Assembly: GCA_018816205.1 (NCBI GenBank)
Contig: JAHIWJ010000071.1
Location: 1-16,759, forward strand
Length of the DNA stretch: 16,759 bases
From: Nanobdellota archaeon
GTDB taxonomy: Archaea > Nanobdellota > Nanobdellia > Pacearchaeales > GW2011-AR1
Direction: 5' to 3'
How positions within the stretch are numbered: position 1 is the first letter of the stretch; each line of letters starts with the position of its first letter. A program made the translations under genes and the position numbers. This document shows positions 5,088 through 14,248 of the stretch, piece after piece. Below the pieces are notes generated by a model, which saw only the letters and a list, made by a program, of their open reading frames with translations, made no database searches and had not been told where the DNA came from.

Positions 5088-5989
5088 TTTCCAATCCTTG
5101 CTTTTTGTTTAATTCTGCCTTTTAGGAAACTGGAAAGGGTTGGGACAAAGAGTGTGTCTGTGGTTATTTCCAGAAGGTCAATATTACTTAATAGACAATC
5201 TTTTTTTATTGCACTAATCTGGTCTTCTGCATATTTTTCAAAGGCCTCTTTGGCCACTTTTGGATTGACCAGCAATTGCTGTCCAGTGCGAGGGTCTTCA
5301 ACTACGATTTCCCCAGAAAAATTAGGCAATGTGTTGTCTAGCGGGTCGCGGATCATCAGGGCGGTGGTCTCGAATTTTCTTGCGACAAGAGAGAGGTTTA
5401 TTTTTGCTTCTTTGTTGTAGGACAAAAAGTCTGAGACAATTATTAAAGACTCTACGTCTCTTCCGATGTAACTCAAAGCAAATTCAAGGCCCTTATTCAA
5501 ATCTGTGAAGCCGCCATAGTGTTCTGGGTTTGTAATATAATCGACGAATCGGGAAAAGTGTTTTTTTCCTCTTGAGGGCTTTATGTATTCTTTCATCTTG
5601 TCTGAAAAGAACACAAATCCGGGTTTGTCTCCGGTTGTGGTGATTAGATGAGAGAAGGCTGCGACAACCTCTGCAGTGTATTCGCATTTGAGCTTGTCTC
5701 TTGACCCGAACACCATATTATCCCCCATGTCAACTAAGAAGACCACCCTTAGATTTCGCTCGTCGCGGTATTGTTTTACGAGCAATGAGTTGGCCCTTTT
5801 GCTTGCTTTCCAGTCGATGGAGGCTGCGTCGTCATCTGGTGCGTAAGAACGATATGACTCAAACTCCAGGCCCTTGCCTCTTAGAAGCAGCCTGTAGAGT
5901 CTTCTCTTTAGGAGAAATTCCTTCATTGAAGCTTGCAAGTCGGAAATTGCTCCTGCAATGTCTGCCTTCAGAAATCTTTTTTGATCCAT
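5084..5989 (-). CDS. DUF58 family protein (301 aa)
   Basis: A DUF58 protein, the usual partner of MoxR ATPases. The signature segment Y-R-S-Y-A-P-D-D-D-A-A-S-I-D-W-K-A-S-K-R (46-65), then LLVKQYRDE, is the family hallmark. A VWA-like fold follows with a degenerate metal site (D87-M-G-D-N91 rather than DxSxS). There is no membrane helix, so it is probably cytoplasmic, unlike many bacterial DUF58 proteins with N-terminal helices. The gene starts 2 bp after the MoxR stop codon and overlaps the VWA gene by 4 bp, implying translational coupling. Confidence 0.92.
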   Translation of the reverse strand: MDQKRFLKADIAGAISDLQASMKEFLLKRRLYRLLLRGKGLEFESYRSYAPDDDAASIDWKASKRANSLLVKQYRDERNLRVVFLVDMGDNMVFGSRDKLKCEYTAEVVAAFSHLITTTGDKPGFVFFSDKMKEYIKPSRGKKHFSRFVDYITNPEHYGGFTDLNKGLEFALSYIGRDVESLIIVSDFLSYNKEAKINLSLVARKFETTALMIRDPLDNTLPNFSGEIVVEDPRTGQQLLVNPKVAKEAFEKYAEDQISAIKKDCLLSNIDLLEITTDTLFVPTLSSFLKGRIKQKARIGK

Positions 5990-5990
5990 T

Positions 5991-7016
5991 TTAGAGAGTG
6001 GACTGAACTAACCGCAAAATCTCACCTATAATCGTTTCAGGAGTGATATTCTCTGCTTGCGCCCTGTACGTCAAAATCAGTCTGTGCCTAAAGATGTCGA
6101 ATAAAACTTTATCAACGTCGGATGGCAGAACATAATGCCTTCCTTGAATCAATGCCTGAGCTTTTGCTCCGATGTAAGTATTGATACTTGCCCTTGGAGA
6201 TGCGCCCATTTCGACATACTCGCCGTATTTGAAATTTTTATTTCTCGTGTAATTTACTATTGCCATAATGTACTTTTTTATCTTGTCGTCTAGGTAAATT
6301 TTGTGAGTTAGGTGCTGTAATTTGATTATTTTTTCCGGGGAGGTCAAAACACGCAGGTCTATATCTTCGAATTTTTTGAATGTGGTGTTTTGCTCCATTA
6401 CTTTTTCCTCGCTTTCTTGGTTAGGGTAGCTGAATACTACTTTGAACAAAAACCTGTCTACCTGTGCTTCTGGCAGAGAATAAACTCCTTCAGTTTCGAG
6501 AGGGTTCTGGCTGGCCATGACAAAAAATGGCAATGGGAGGCTGTATGTCTCTTTTCCTATTGAAACTTGTTTTTCCTGCATGGCCTCTAAAAGGGCTGAT
6601 TGTGTTTTTGGAGGACTTCTGTTGATTTCGTCTGCAATTACAAAGTTTGCAAAAATTGGGCCCTTTATCACCTCAAAACCTTTTTTTGGATCATAGGTTG
6701 TGAGGCCGGTGATATCTGTTGGCAGGAGGTCAACTGTAAACTGAATTCTTTTTGATGTGCAACCGCTGACTTTTGCAAGAGTTTTGATGACCAGTGTTTT
6801 GGCGATTCCCGGAACTCCCTCAAGAAGAACGTGGCCATTACAAAGCAGGGCATTGATTAATGAGTCAACTACTTCTTCATGGCCGAAAAAAACCTTTGCG
6901 ACTTCTGATTTAATTTCTTTAATTAGTTCTGCGGCTTCTTTAACTTCCACTTCATTTGCCTTGCCTGCTTTTTCCGGGAAAAAGCTGGCCCTGTAGGTAG
7001 ATTTTTTCCTTGACAT
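5991..7016 (-). CDS. MoxR-type AAA+ ATPase (341 aa)
   Basis: An AAA+ ATPase of the MoxR group, chaperone-like enzymes that act with VWA-domain partners to activate or assemble client complexes. Visible motifs are Walker A GVPGIAKT (67-74), Walker B FVIADEINR (125-133), QSALLEAMQEKQV after it, sensor 1 in VMASQNPLETEGVYSLPEAQ, the arginine-finger area QVDRFLFKV, and sensor 2 in GASPRASI. The length fits the family (about 310-340). GAGG precedes the ATG by a few bases. A weak TATA-like element (7051-7061) lies in the 39-bp gap to the upstream surface-protein gene, so an internal promoter is possible, but the same strand and short gap fit a single operon. Confidence 0.95.
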   Translation of the reverse strand: MSRKKSTYRASFFPEKAGKANEVEVKEAAELIKEIKSEVAKVFFGHEEVVDSLINALLCNGHVLLEGVPGIAKTLVIKTLAKVSGCTSKRIQFTVDLLPTDITGLTTYDPKKGFEVIKGPIFANFVIADEINRSPPKTQSALLEAMQEKQVSIGKETYSLPLPFFVMASQNPLETEGVYSLPEAQVDRFLFKVVFSYPNQESEEKVMEQNTTFKKFEDIDLRVLTSPEKIIKLQHLTHKIYLDDKIKKYIMAIVNYTRNKNFKYGEYVEMGASPRASINTYIGAKAQALIQGRHYVLPSDVDKVLFDIFRHRLILTYRAQAENITPETIIGEILRLVQSTL

Positions 7017-7055
7017 TTTGCCTCTTTTTACAAGTGAAAAAGCCTTTGGATATTA

Positions 7056-10000
7056 TTAAATGTTTCCTAGGTCTCTTTGCAGTTTCCTTTTCATAGAGCC
7101 CTTTTTGTAAGTGTAGTAGATGAATCCTGCGGCGAACGCTAATAAGCTCGCTATCGCTGTGTACCCTATGAAAATATTACTGCTCAGGACCTGTGCAATC
7201 CTTGGTCTTGGAGGCTGGGTTATCAGCTCTTGACATAAGTCTGTTACCTGCTCGGCAATTTCGAGGGCGCGGGCGGGGTCGGTTTCAACCAGGGCGGTTG
7301 CTTCTTCCAACATTTCTTGAAGCTCCCTACAAACGGGATTTCCGTAGATGAATTCCTTTGTGAAAATTATTCTCTCTAAAACGTCTAAATCTGACTCTAT
7401 TTCTATGTAGAATTTTGCCCAGTCAGAATATACCGGCTCTTCGACTGTTGCATTAATTGTTACTTCGAATAAACCCGTGGATATGGTGTCTATGTCTACA
7501 ATAAGCGTTGTGTTCTCTTTTTCTCCAGCGTTAAGCTCCTCAAAGAATGACTGGCTGAAGGTTGCTACGAGGTCATTTCTTAATTCGCCGTCTTTCGCGA
7601 TGGTTGCTGACAATAAGATTCTTCTTAAATTAACTGTTCCGTCATTTTCAAGTCCGAGAGGAATTATTAGTTTGTCGTTTTGTTTTGCAGAAACTGGCTC
7701 TGGGACGATTATCTTTAAAGAGACTATTTGAATTCTTGAAGAGCCGCCTCCGCCTCCGCTAGATTGTGTTATGGTGGTTTGCGCTTCAGTTACGGTCAGC
7801 GAGACTGAAAAGTTATTGCTGTCAATGCTATTGATTGCTTGTGATGGGTTTGATAGGTTGTATTCTATTGCTCTTAGAGAGTAGTTTGCGGAACCGTCGG
7901 TAGTTGAAGAGAAAGTCGCCCTTGGTGAGGACCCGTTGCCGCTCCAGTTAGCCAGAGTGACTGTTATCGCGCCTCCGCTTGTTGAGCCGTTTACTAAAGT
8001 GTATACAAAACCAATTGTTTGATTTCTACAGCCATCGGATGCATCGCAGTCTTGGAAGTGGTTAGTTAAATATAGGGGATATGGCGAGCCGGTTGGTCCG
8101 ATAGGATCTATCGGGGGAAAAAAGACCAACGGGCAGTCTGTGTGATTTATTTCTACTGACCATGTTGTTGAGTTGCTTAACTTAGCGTTTGAGACGTTGA
8201 GGGTAAGGTTGACTGGCCCAGAACAGGTCGTTTCCATCGTGAAATTTGGGGCATAGTTCAAGATGAATTCTGTTGCGTTTCCATAACCGCTGGTTTGGTT
8301 CTTTGTTACACCGTTTATTATCAGGGTATAATTAAGCGAGTTCTGGACAGTGTGATTTGCTGTGAAGTTTAGAGCAGAGGTGGTGTTTTCTTTCAAACTG
8401 AAGAGGTAGCTTGGGGCAGGCAGGAGAATTACCGGATAGTCGTAGATTGACAGGTTAAAATAATCTGAAGCTTCTGCTCCGTCTGTGTCGTTGACTATGA
8501 GCTTAAATTGCCATTTTCCGGCGTGACTGGAATTCGTTGTAAAATTGATTACTCCGGTGCTTGCGTTGACTGTCAAAAAGTTGCCGCCGACTGTAAGGTT
8601 TTGTATTCTAAATGTTAAGCTGCCGTTCCACGCGTCCTGACCGTCTTCTATGTCTGAAGAGTTTGCGTCGGTGTAAAAGATTTCACTTAAAATAGATAAT
8701 TCGGCGTTTGCAATGTCTGTGATGTTTGGCGGGTGGAGCGTCTCGAGGACTGTGAGATTGAATTGGGAGAACGAGCTGTTGCCGGCTAAGTCTGTAACGT
8801 TGAAGGTTACGTTGTATAATCCGACGTCTGACTTTTGCGGGGCAAATCGATATGAGACGTATTGGTATCTCGGGGGGCTTATGCCTACTTGTTCTTCTGT
8901 TTCGAATGAGAATAGCGCTGGGTTGGGACCTGTTATGTTTAGGTCGTATGTGAAGCTCTCACTGTAGAATCCGCTTTGGTAACTGCAAATTTTTAAATCT
9001 TCATCTGTTATCTGGAGATAAATCTTTGTGTAATTGTCTTCTGTCAGGTTTATCATTCCATTTGAATAAGACATGTTGTAATATGCTGCAACTTGATAGA
9101 ATTGCGGCGGGTCGTTGACATTGTTCACGGTTATATTGAAATCGAGTGATCTTGGAGTTTTACCGTCGGTTGCAGTAACCCTTATTTTCCAGAGGCCAAC
9201 ATCTTTGTCTGCCAGAGTAAAGTTTACTATGCCTGTGTCTGCATTGTAAGCGGATTCTATGCCAAAATCACAACTTCCATAACCAGTTATGTCTGTTATT
9301 GTAAAGTTAATGTCGTCTGAATCTGTAACATTCTGGCTCAAGTTCAAATAAAGGTCTTGTCCTTCGGTGAAAGTTAGATTGGTGCTTGTTGATTCGTTCC
9401 ATACTGGCGCGTTGTTGTCAATAACTGTTATTGTAAACAAGTCTGAACTGGTAGAAAAGTTTCCTTTGTCTTGGACGGTTACGTTGATTATGTGGTCTCC
9501 TACTCCTAAAACTAATGGGTCAAAGCTTAGTGTCGCCTCGGTGCGGTTTGTGCCAGTAATGTAGGTAGTACTTGCAACTGATACGAGCGAGTTGTTAGTG
9601 AAGAAGGTTAGAGTTTCATTTTTTATGGTTTTATCCGGGACAAGAAGGTCATCGTCTGTGGCATTCACTAAAACTTGATATGTGGCGGCGCTTGTGTATG
9701 CTGTCATGTCAGGAATATCTTGTATTTGTACCGAGTCGTTTATGTTTTCAACAAACAAGAAAAAAGTTGTTGAATTTAATTCAATTGAAGCATTTGGTGC
9801 CCCGGTGTCGATGACTGTCAGGTTGATTGACCAGTTGCCAACTTCGGAGTCTGTAGGTGTGAAGTTTAACAAGGCTGAAGCGTTTCCAGTTGACCCAGTT
9901 GAGATTGTGGTGTAGTTGGTGTCTGTTTCGTTGAATTTCAACCAGGTGTAATTGACTATGAACGTGAGATTGTGCGCCTCATCTGGGTCTGAGGCGTTGA

Positions 10001-11177
10001 CAAAACAAGTGAATGGCGTGTCTTCTGTTGCGGTTCTCTCGTTGTTGCACACATACGTAAAGAATGGTGCATCGTTCCAGCTTACTGTCCAATTTACAAC
10101 TTCGGAATAAGTTCCATTTCGTGCGTCTTTAACTGAGAAATTAATTTCGTATTCTCCTTTCTGCTGGCCATTCGGGATGAAGCTTATGTTCGTTGCTGAA
10201 GCGTTGTAATCAGTCAAATTGAAGAGTGTGCAATTATCTGGACCTGTGGGAGGATTTAAAGATGTATGGACGCAATTTTGGAATGTAATATTGAAGATGT
10301 ATGGTGTGTCATTCTCTTCGTCCGTGGCAGCAAGGATTAGGTCTATGCCTGATTTGTTGATTATTCTCTCGCTGCCGAGGTTGAGAAAATAAGGGGGGTC
10401 GTTCTCGGGGGTGATGTTTACTCTTAAGATCCCTGGCTGAAAAAGACTTTCTGTGTCCTTGACTTTTAATTCTATTTGTTTGTTACCATTGCCGATTTCT
10501 TCATCGGTTGTATAATTTATTTGTAAAATTCCTGATACAGTGTTGAGTTGGTAGTTTGTAAGAGTCGTATTTGTTCCGTTTTCAAAGGTTAGAACGTCGT
10601 TTAAGTCGTACTCTGTGACGTTTGCTGAAAAATTGTAGATGCAAAGAGTATCCTCTTCGCATTGGAGATAATCGGTGTTGTATTGGTTTCCGTCCAGATC
10701 TATAAATGACCCGCCAGCGTCTTTACTTATTACAGGAATTTTGTTTGTGATCACGAAGCTATCTTCAAGAGAGATATTTCCGTAAATACTTGAGCAATTG
10801 ACCTGAAAGTTGTGAGTTCCTTTATATTGAATTAGTGTGGTGTAAATCCATCTAGGAACTGAAGTGTTGAAGGTCATGTTGAAAATCGGGCCGTATGAGC
10901 CGGTGTAGTCAAATTTGATTGTGCAATTTCCTGTCGTGTTGATTGGATCGTTTGTGCTGTTCGTGAAATTTGCTACGAATGTTATGTTTGTGGTGCTTAG
11001 CCTAATGATACTTCCGCCTTCGGGATCAGTATCATCCCAGATTTTTAATGAGGCGTCGCCGTTAGTGCCAGATTGTGTTGCGATTGTTGTGGACAATAGC
11101 GAGGCAAATAGGCCAAAAAATAGAGCAATGGCTAGGATGTTCTTCATTTGTTTTTTTACCCCTTTTTTTAGATTCAT
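7056..11177 (-). CDS. Giant surface protein with cadherin/Ig-like repeats (about 1370 aa)
   Basis: A secreted, membrane-anchored surface protein. MKNILAIALFFGLFASLLS is a signal peptide, with TIA as probable cleavage site. The body is a series of roughly 90-110-residue beta-rich units joined by NDPPYF, NDAPFF, NDSVQI, NNAPVW, NDPPQF and HPPNI junctions, as in cadherin-like and He_PIG-type repeats. N-x-S/T sequons are very abundant. After an SSGGGGGSS linker comes a NEW3/CARDB-like domain, a short helical segment (ELQEMLEEATALVETD), and a C-terminal membrane helix with a basic tail. ATG 11177 is listed because it overlaps the preceding stop (ATGA); ATG 11147 (MKNIL) is an equally plausible start ten codons in. 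Likely an adhesin or envelope component. Confidence 0.88.
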   Translation of the reverse strand: MNLKKGVKKQMKNILAIALFFGLFASLLSTTIATQSGTNGDASLKIWDDTDPEGGSIIRLSTTNITFVANFTNSTNDPINTTGNCTIKFDYTGSYGPIFNMTFNTSVPRWIYTTLIQYKGTHNFQVNCSSIYGNISLEDSFVITNKIPVISKDAGGSFIDLDGNQYNTDYLQCEEDTLCIYNFSANVTEYDLNDVLTFENGTNTTLTNYQLNTVSGILQINYTTDEEIGNGNKQIELKVKDTESLFQPGILRVNITPENDPPYFLNLGSERIINKSGIDLILAATDEENDTPYIFNITFQNCVHTSLNPPTGPDNCTLFNLTDYNASATNISFIPNGQQKGEYEINFSVKDARNGTYSEVVNWTVSWNDAPFFTYVCNNERTATEDTPFTCFVNASDPDEAHNLTFIVNYTWLKFNETDTNYTTISTGSTGNASALLNFTPTDSEVGNWSINLTVIDTGAPNASIELNSTTFFLFVENINDSVQIQDIPDMTAYTSAATYQVLVNATDDDLLVPDKTIKNETLTFFTNNSLVSVASTTYITGTNRTEATLSFDPLVLGVGDHIINVTVQDKGNFSTSSDLFTITVIDNNAPVWNESTSTNLTFTEGQDLYLNLSQNVTDSDDINFTITDITGYGSCDFGIESAYNADTGIVNFTLADKDVGLWKIRVTATDGKTPRSLDFNITVNNVNDPPQFYQVAAYYNMSYSNGMINLTEDNYTKIYLQITDEDLKICSYQSGFYSESFTYDLNITGPNPALFSFETEEQVGISPPRYQYVSYRFAPQKSDVGLYNVTFNVTDLAGNSSFSQFNLTVLETLHPPNITDIANAELSILSEIFYTDANSSDIEDGQDAWNGSLTFRIQNLTVGGNFLTVNASTGVINFTTNSSHAGKWQFKLIVNDTDGAEASDYFNLSIYDYPVILLPAPSYLFSLKENTTSALNFTANHTVQNSLNYTLIINGVTKNQTSGYGNATEFILNYAPNFTMETTCSGPVNLTLNVSNAKLSNSTTWSVEINHTDCPLVFFPPIDPIGPTGSPYPLYLTNHFQDCDASDGCRNQTIGFVYTLVNGSTSGGAITVTLANWSGNGSSPRATFSSTTDGSANYSLRAIEYNLSNPSQAINSIDSNNFSVSLTVTEAQTTITQSSGGGGGSSRIQIVSLKIIVPEPVSAKQNDKLIIPLGLENDGTVNLRRILLSATIAKDGELRNDLVATFSQSFFEELNAGEKENTTLIVDIDTISTGLFEVTINATVEEPVYSDWAKFYIEIESDLDVLERIIFTKEFIYGNPVCRELQEMLEEATALVETDPARALEIAEQVTDLCQELITQPPRPRIAQVLSSNIFIGYTAIASLLAFAAGFIYYTYKKGSMKRKLQRDLGNI

Positions 11178-11923
11178 TGTTCGTCTATGAAGAGACCTTG
11201 TGGTTTTCTTGCGACAAAGTATTGCCTTAGCGAGAGCAGCGTGAAGACTGTTGAACCAGACCAAAGGAATAAAATTGCCAGGTAGGAAAGATATCTCCTT
11301 TCGGGCTGGCAGAGGGTGCAGGGGCCGCCGCAGTCAATTCCGGTTTCGCCTTTTTCTTCGTCTAGGACTGCGTTATAGCAGTGTGGGCAGTATTTTGGTA
11401 TGCCTCCTTGCACGAATGCTAAATTGAATTTGCCATTTTTCACCCAAGAATTAAAATCTATTGTTGCAATGGGCTTCTTTGAGCTTAACTCTCTTACTTG
11501 GAGTTTTGTTTCGCCGCATACTTCGATTGGGGAGAGCTGCAACTCGAAATTGTCCTGGCAGGGAATTTCTCTTAGGAAACTTGCGATACATCCTTCTTTG
11601 TCTTTACATCGCTCCACCCTGTAACCTTCAAAAGCGATTTCTCCTGCGAAAAAATCGTCAGTTTTGTCTGTGTAAGTGCAGTCGCTAATCGGATCGCATT
11701 CTATCTTTGGAACGCAGTCAGGGTTTTCGCAAAATCCTCTTTCTACAACATCTTTTTTTCCGCAATTGACATCTATGCAAGTTCGAGTTTTTAGTCCGTT
11801 TTCACAATCAGACCAGGGTTCGCATTGGTAGTTTGAAGAGCAGGCGTCTTCTGCATATACGGGGTTTATAATTACGACTAAAAAAACCATTACAATGGCT
11901 GTAAAAATAATTTTTTTATTCAT
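11174..11923 (-). CDS. Cysteine-rich secreted membrane-anchored protein (249 aa)
   Basis: Signal peptide at 1-24 (MNKKIIFTAIVMVFLVVIIN, then VYA). The mature part starts with a thrombospondin-like C-x-x-W-S-D-C-x-N-G-L-K-T-R-T-C module (about 38-53), followed by more Cys pairs, a beta-rich stretch (130-175), and C-P-H-C plus D-C-G-G-P-C-T-L-C (about 196-206). A membrane helix at about 213-233 and a short basic tail end the protein. It is probably extracellular and disulfide-bonded. It shares the DCGGPC cassette with the upstream 534-aa protein. It overlaps the upstream gene by 8 bp and the downstream giant gene by 4 bp, so the three are translationally coupled and may form one surface complex. 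Confidence 0.85.
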   Translation of the reverse strand: MNKKIIFTAIVMVFLVVIINPVYAEDACSSNYQCEPWSDCENGLKTRTCIDVNCGKKDVVERGFCENPDCVPKIECDPISDCTYTDKTDDFFAGEIAFEGYRVERCKDKEGCIASFLREIPCQDNFELQLSPIEVCGETKLQVRELSSKKPIATIDFNSWVKNGKFNLAFVQGGIPKYCPHCYNAVLDEEKGETGIDCGGPCTLCQPERRYLSYLAILFLWSGSTVFTLLSLRQYFVARKPQGLFIDEQ

Positions 11924-13520
11924 AGGCCACCACCAGACTGCTCTTGGAAGGTTCCTCCAAAGCTTTTTTGTTTTTAATAATTCTCATCATCTGAATTAAA
12001 GCGATTGCTAAAGCGACTATGATTGCTAGAACCATGCTCAGTTTTGCGAAGCTATTTTGACTGGTGGGCTGCGGCTCTTCATTGTCTTCAACACATTTTT
12101 CCGGGCAGGGGCCGCCGCAGTCAACTTCGTCCTCGCCATGATTTTTTATTTTGTCTGAGCAAGTCGGGCAGGGGGTGCAGGGGCCGCCGCAGTCAGCTAA
12201 AAATTCGCAGCCTCCATCGTGGCAATTTTGGATAGTGTCTGAACAGCCTGGGTTAAGCGAAAAGTAACAAGGAATTATTTCAAGAGGTTTTTTTAATACG
12301 GTGTTGCAGTTATCTACGTCGGTGCATGCTCTCAGCTGGTAACCGCAGGTGTTTTCGTCCCATCCTCTTGCTTCGCATCGCTGTTTCAAGTCCTGGTATT
12401 CTTCGACAATCAGGTTTCCCGCGTGATTGGATTCTAGCGCATTTTGACAGAGTCCCCAGTCTGTGCAGCCCCATTTTTCTTCGCAGACATCATCGCCCAC
12501 CTTCTCTCGCGGAACTGTGCCTTCGAGGCAGTTGACGCTAAAAACGTCAAAAACCCAGTAAACTGAATCGTTGAACATGCCGTCGCTAATCGTCGCTTTT
12601 ATTTTGTGCCTGCCCCATACCTCGCATCCAAAAGAGTATGTGAAGCTGTCTGTGTTTTCCCCAGCATCTATTTCTTTGAGTTTGCCGTCTACGTACCAGT
12701 AGGTGTCTGGATGAAGGCCTTCTGGGTCATATTTGTAAATCTGAAAGGTAATTTTGTCTGTGCTGGCAATTCTGCTAGATGAATTTGTTGAGTTGAAAAG
12801 TAAAATTGTTGGGGGGGTATTGGCTTCGACGATTGCTAATTCAAATTTTTTACAGGTGGTTGATTTTATATCTTCCTGGGCGCAAACGCCTATTTTGCCT
12901 TCTAAATCCAATCCGTTGTCTGTTGCGCAGACCTCTACACTGTGGACCCCGAGATGGGCTTTTGATGGAGAATAGGTGATTAATCCAGTGTCATTTACTT
13001 TTAAGCCCAGCAGGTCTTGTGAGTCTGTCACTGAAAATGAAAAGGATTCAGGGGTTGAGCCCGATTCTTTGTCTGTTACGTGGATTTGTTTTTGGAAGCC
13101 AGGAGAATTGTCGAGATTAATGGTTTCGACGGAGAGGAAGTCTATTGATGGGGGCGTGTTAGATTCTACTACGGTGATTTTGATGTCTTTTTTGTCTATG
13201 AATTCTCCGTCTGATACAAAGATTGTGGGTTCGTAAGCTTTGTTAGAAAGAGCTTTTGTCAAGTTTTCTGAGAATAATTCGACCTTTGTGATTGGGGGTT
13301 CGCTCGAGATTGGCCGCACATAAAAGGGCCCACTTGGAGAAATTCCCATGGTGAGAGAGTCGCCGTCTAAGTCTACCACTTCAAACTTTACAGAAAAGGG
13401 CGATGACTCACAGACTACGATATCGCTGCTTATGTCATGAATCAATGGAGCGGTATTTGCTGTGGCTATTCCTATAAGTAGGACTAAAGCTACGGCTAGT
13501 AAAATTACCCCTTTTCTCAT
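11916..13520 (-). CDS. Surface protein with cadherin-like domains and Cys-rich region (534 aa)
   Basis: Signal peptide at 1-21 (MRKGVILLAVALVLLIGIATA). Three beta-sandwich units follow, separated by N-T-A-P, N-T-P-P-S-I and N-T-P-P-T-I motifs (about 22-320). A Cys-rich region (about 330-470) includes a C-x-x-W-x-x-C module and two D-C-G-G-P-C cassettes spaced about 24 residues apart. A membrane helix (about 490-513) and a cytoplasmic tail end the protein. It is the first gene of the surface operon, with its own TATA box 21-31 bp before the ATG. The extracellular architecture parallels that of the two proteins after it. The ligand or function is not evident. Confidence 0.87.
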   Translation of the reverse strand: MRKGVILLAVALVLLIGIATANTAPLIHDISSDIVVCESSPFSVKFEVVDLDGDSLTMGISPSGPFYVRPISSEPPITKVELFSENLTKALSNKAYEPTIFVSDGEFIDKKDIKITVVESNTPPSIDFLSVETINLDNSPGFQKQIHVTDKESGSTPESFSFSVTDSQDLLGLKVNDTGLITYSPSKAHLGVHSVEVCATDNGLDLEGKIGVCAQEDIKSTTCKKFELAIVEANTPPTILLFNSTNSSSRIASTDKITFQIYKYDPEGLHPDTYWYVDGKLKEIDAGENTDSFTYSFGCEVWGRHKIKATISDGMFNDSVYWVFDVFSVNCLEGTVPREKVGDDVCEEKWGCTDWGLCQNALESNHAGNLIVEEYQDLKQRCEARGWDENTCGYQLRACTDVDNCNTVLKKPLEIIPCYFSLNPGCSDTIQNCHDGGCEFLADCGGPCTPCPTCSDKIKNHGEDEVDCGGPCPEKCVEDNEEPQPTSQNSFAKLSMVLAIIVALAIALIQMMRIIKNKKALEEPSKSSLVVAYE

Positions 13521-13540
13521 TATAGAAATAGGCTAAAGTG

Positions 13541-13551
13541 GTATTTAAAGG
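13541..13551 (-). promoter_or_regulatory. TATA box of the surface/MoxR operon
   Basis: CCTTTAAATAC on the minus strand lies 21-31 bp before ATG 13520 in a 48-bp intergenic gap. This is consistent with a leaderless transcript covering the genes down to 4167. Confidence 0.6.
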
Positions 13552-13568
13552 ATTTGTTCAGAATAAGA

Positions 13569-14201
13569 TTATTTTTTACCCTTCTTATTTGCGAGTTCTT
13601 CTTTTAGTTTTTCCTTTGCTTTTTCGATTTCGGCTTCTACTTTGTCCAGTTTATTGATTTCTTCATTGATGTCGTCATCTGACTCGGGAGCTTTTAGCAG
13701 TTTTGGTGTTGGCATCTTCTTCATAATCTCTAAAATAGAGGTTTTTTCTATTTTAAGCACGGATTGAGACTCATCTTCAATGTGGGATTTTAGGATTTCC
13801 ATTCCAGATAAGACGCAGTTTAAGTTCCATATCCGCTTTCCGTCTATGTTTTGGATAACTGCAATAATTTTTCTTATTGTTTCGGACATTCCTCGGTTTT
13901 TCATTTCGTCGCTTAAAATTCCTGATATTGCCTCGAGGTCTATGTTTGTGTTCATGTCGAGCTCTTCTGGAACTTTGTCGTTAAGGGTCTCTAGAAGTTT
14001 TAGTTTTACTTCGCCGTCCAAGGAAAACGCAGCGATCTTTTTTTGTGAAGGAATGTAAAAGTCGATTTGGTGGATGTTTGCGCCGTTTTCTAAATCAAGG
14101 ACGAAAAAACCTGCGGCGAGAAAGGCATCGGGATATTTCACTATGAAGCTTTTATATTCTTTTGATTCTTCAAGCTTTTCTACGTAGGGTTTAATTTTCA
14201 T
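13569..14201 (-). CDS. Hypothetical protein with C-terminal coiled coil (210 aa)
   Basis: A soluble protein with no signal or membrane segment. Residues 1-130 form a compact alpha/beta domain (K-Y-P-D-A-F-L-A-A-G-F-F-V-L-D, then QIDFYIPSQKKIAAFSLD), with MNTNIDLEAISGILSDEM and TIRKIIAVIQNIDGKRIWNLN. Residues 170-210 (NEEINKLDKVEAEIEKAKEK and a Lys-rich end) form a charged helix likely to be a coiled coil. The gene resembles conserved hypothetical proteins of small archaeal genomes, but I cannot name a family. It lies between thrS and the surface operon with its own TATA-like element. Its function is unknown. Confidence 0.75.
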   Translation of the reverse strand: MKIKPYVEKLEESKEYKSFIVKYPDAFLAAGFFVLDLENGANIHQIDFYIPSQKKIAAFSLDGEVKLKLLETLNDKVPEELDMNTNIDLEAISGILSDEMKNRGMSETIRKIIAVIQNIDGKRIWNLNCVLSGMEILKSHIEDESQSVLKIEKTSILEIMKKMPTPKLLKAPESDDDINEEINKLDKVEAEIEKAKEKLKEELANKKGKK

Positions 14202-14230
14202 TGTCTCTTTTCATTGGTTGGAACGAGGAG

Positions 14231-14241
14231 TTTATAAGTTT
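14231..14241 (-). promoter_or_regulatory. TATA-like element of the 210-aa gene
   Basis: AACTTATAAAC on the minus strand is 30-40 bp before ATG 14201. The implied leader is about 10 nt, without a clear Shine-Dalgarno site. Confidence 0.45.
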
Positions 14242-14248
14242 TTATGTT

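Noticed and set aside
7731..7760. Gly-rich coding repeat (SSGGGGGSS) as a slippage tract like G13
   Set aside because: The codons are mixed GGC/GGA-type triplets rather than a mononucleotide run, the frame is intact, and it is a normal linker before the membrane-proximal domain.
7056..11177. The giant protein as a second DGR target
   Set aside because: I see no sequence related to the TR in it, and its repeats differ by ordinary divergence.
12029..12042. Possible second VR on the minus strand (AGAACCATGCTCAG resembles part of TR)
   Set aside because: Only 12 of 14 bases match, the differences are not TR adenines only, and the similarity does not extend into flanking TR sequence.
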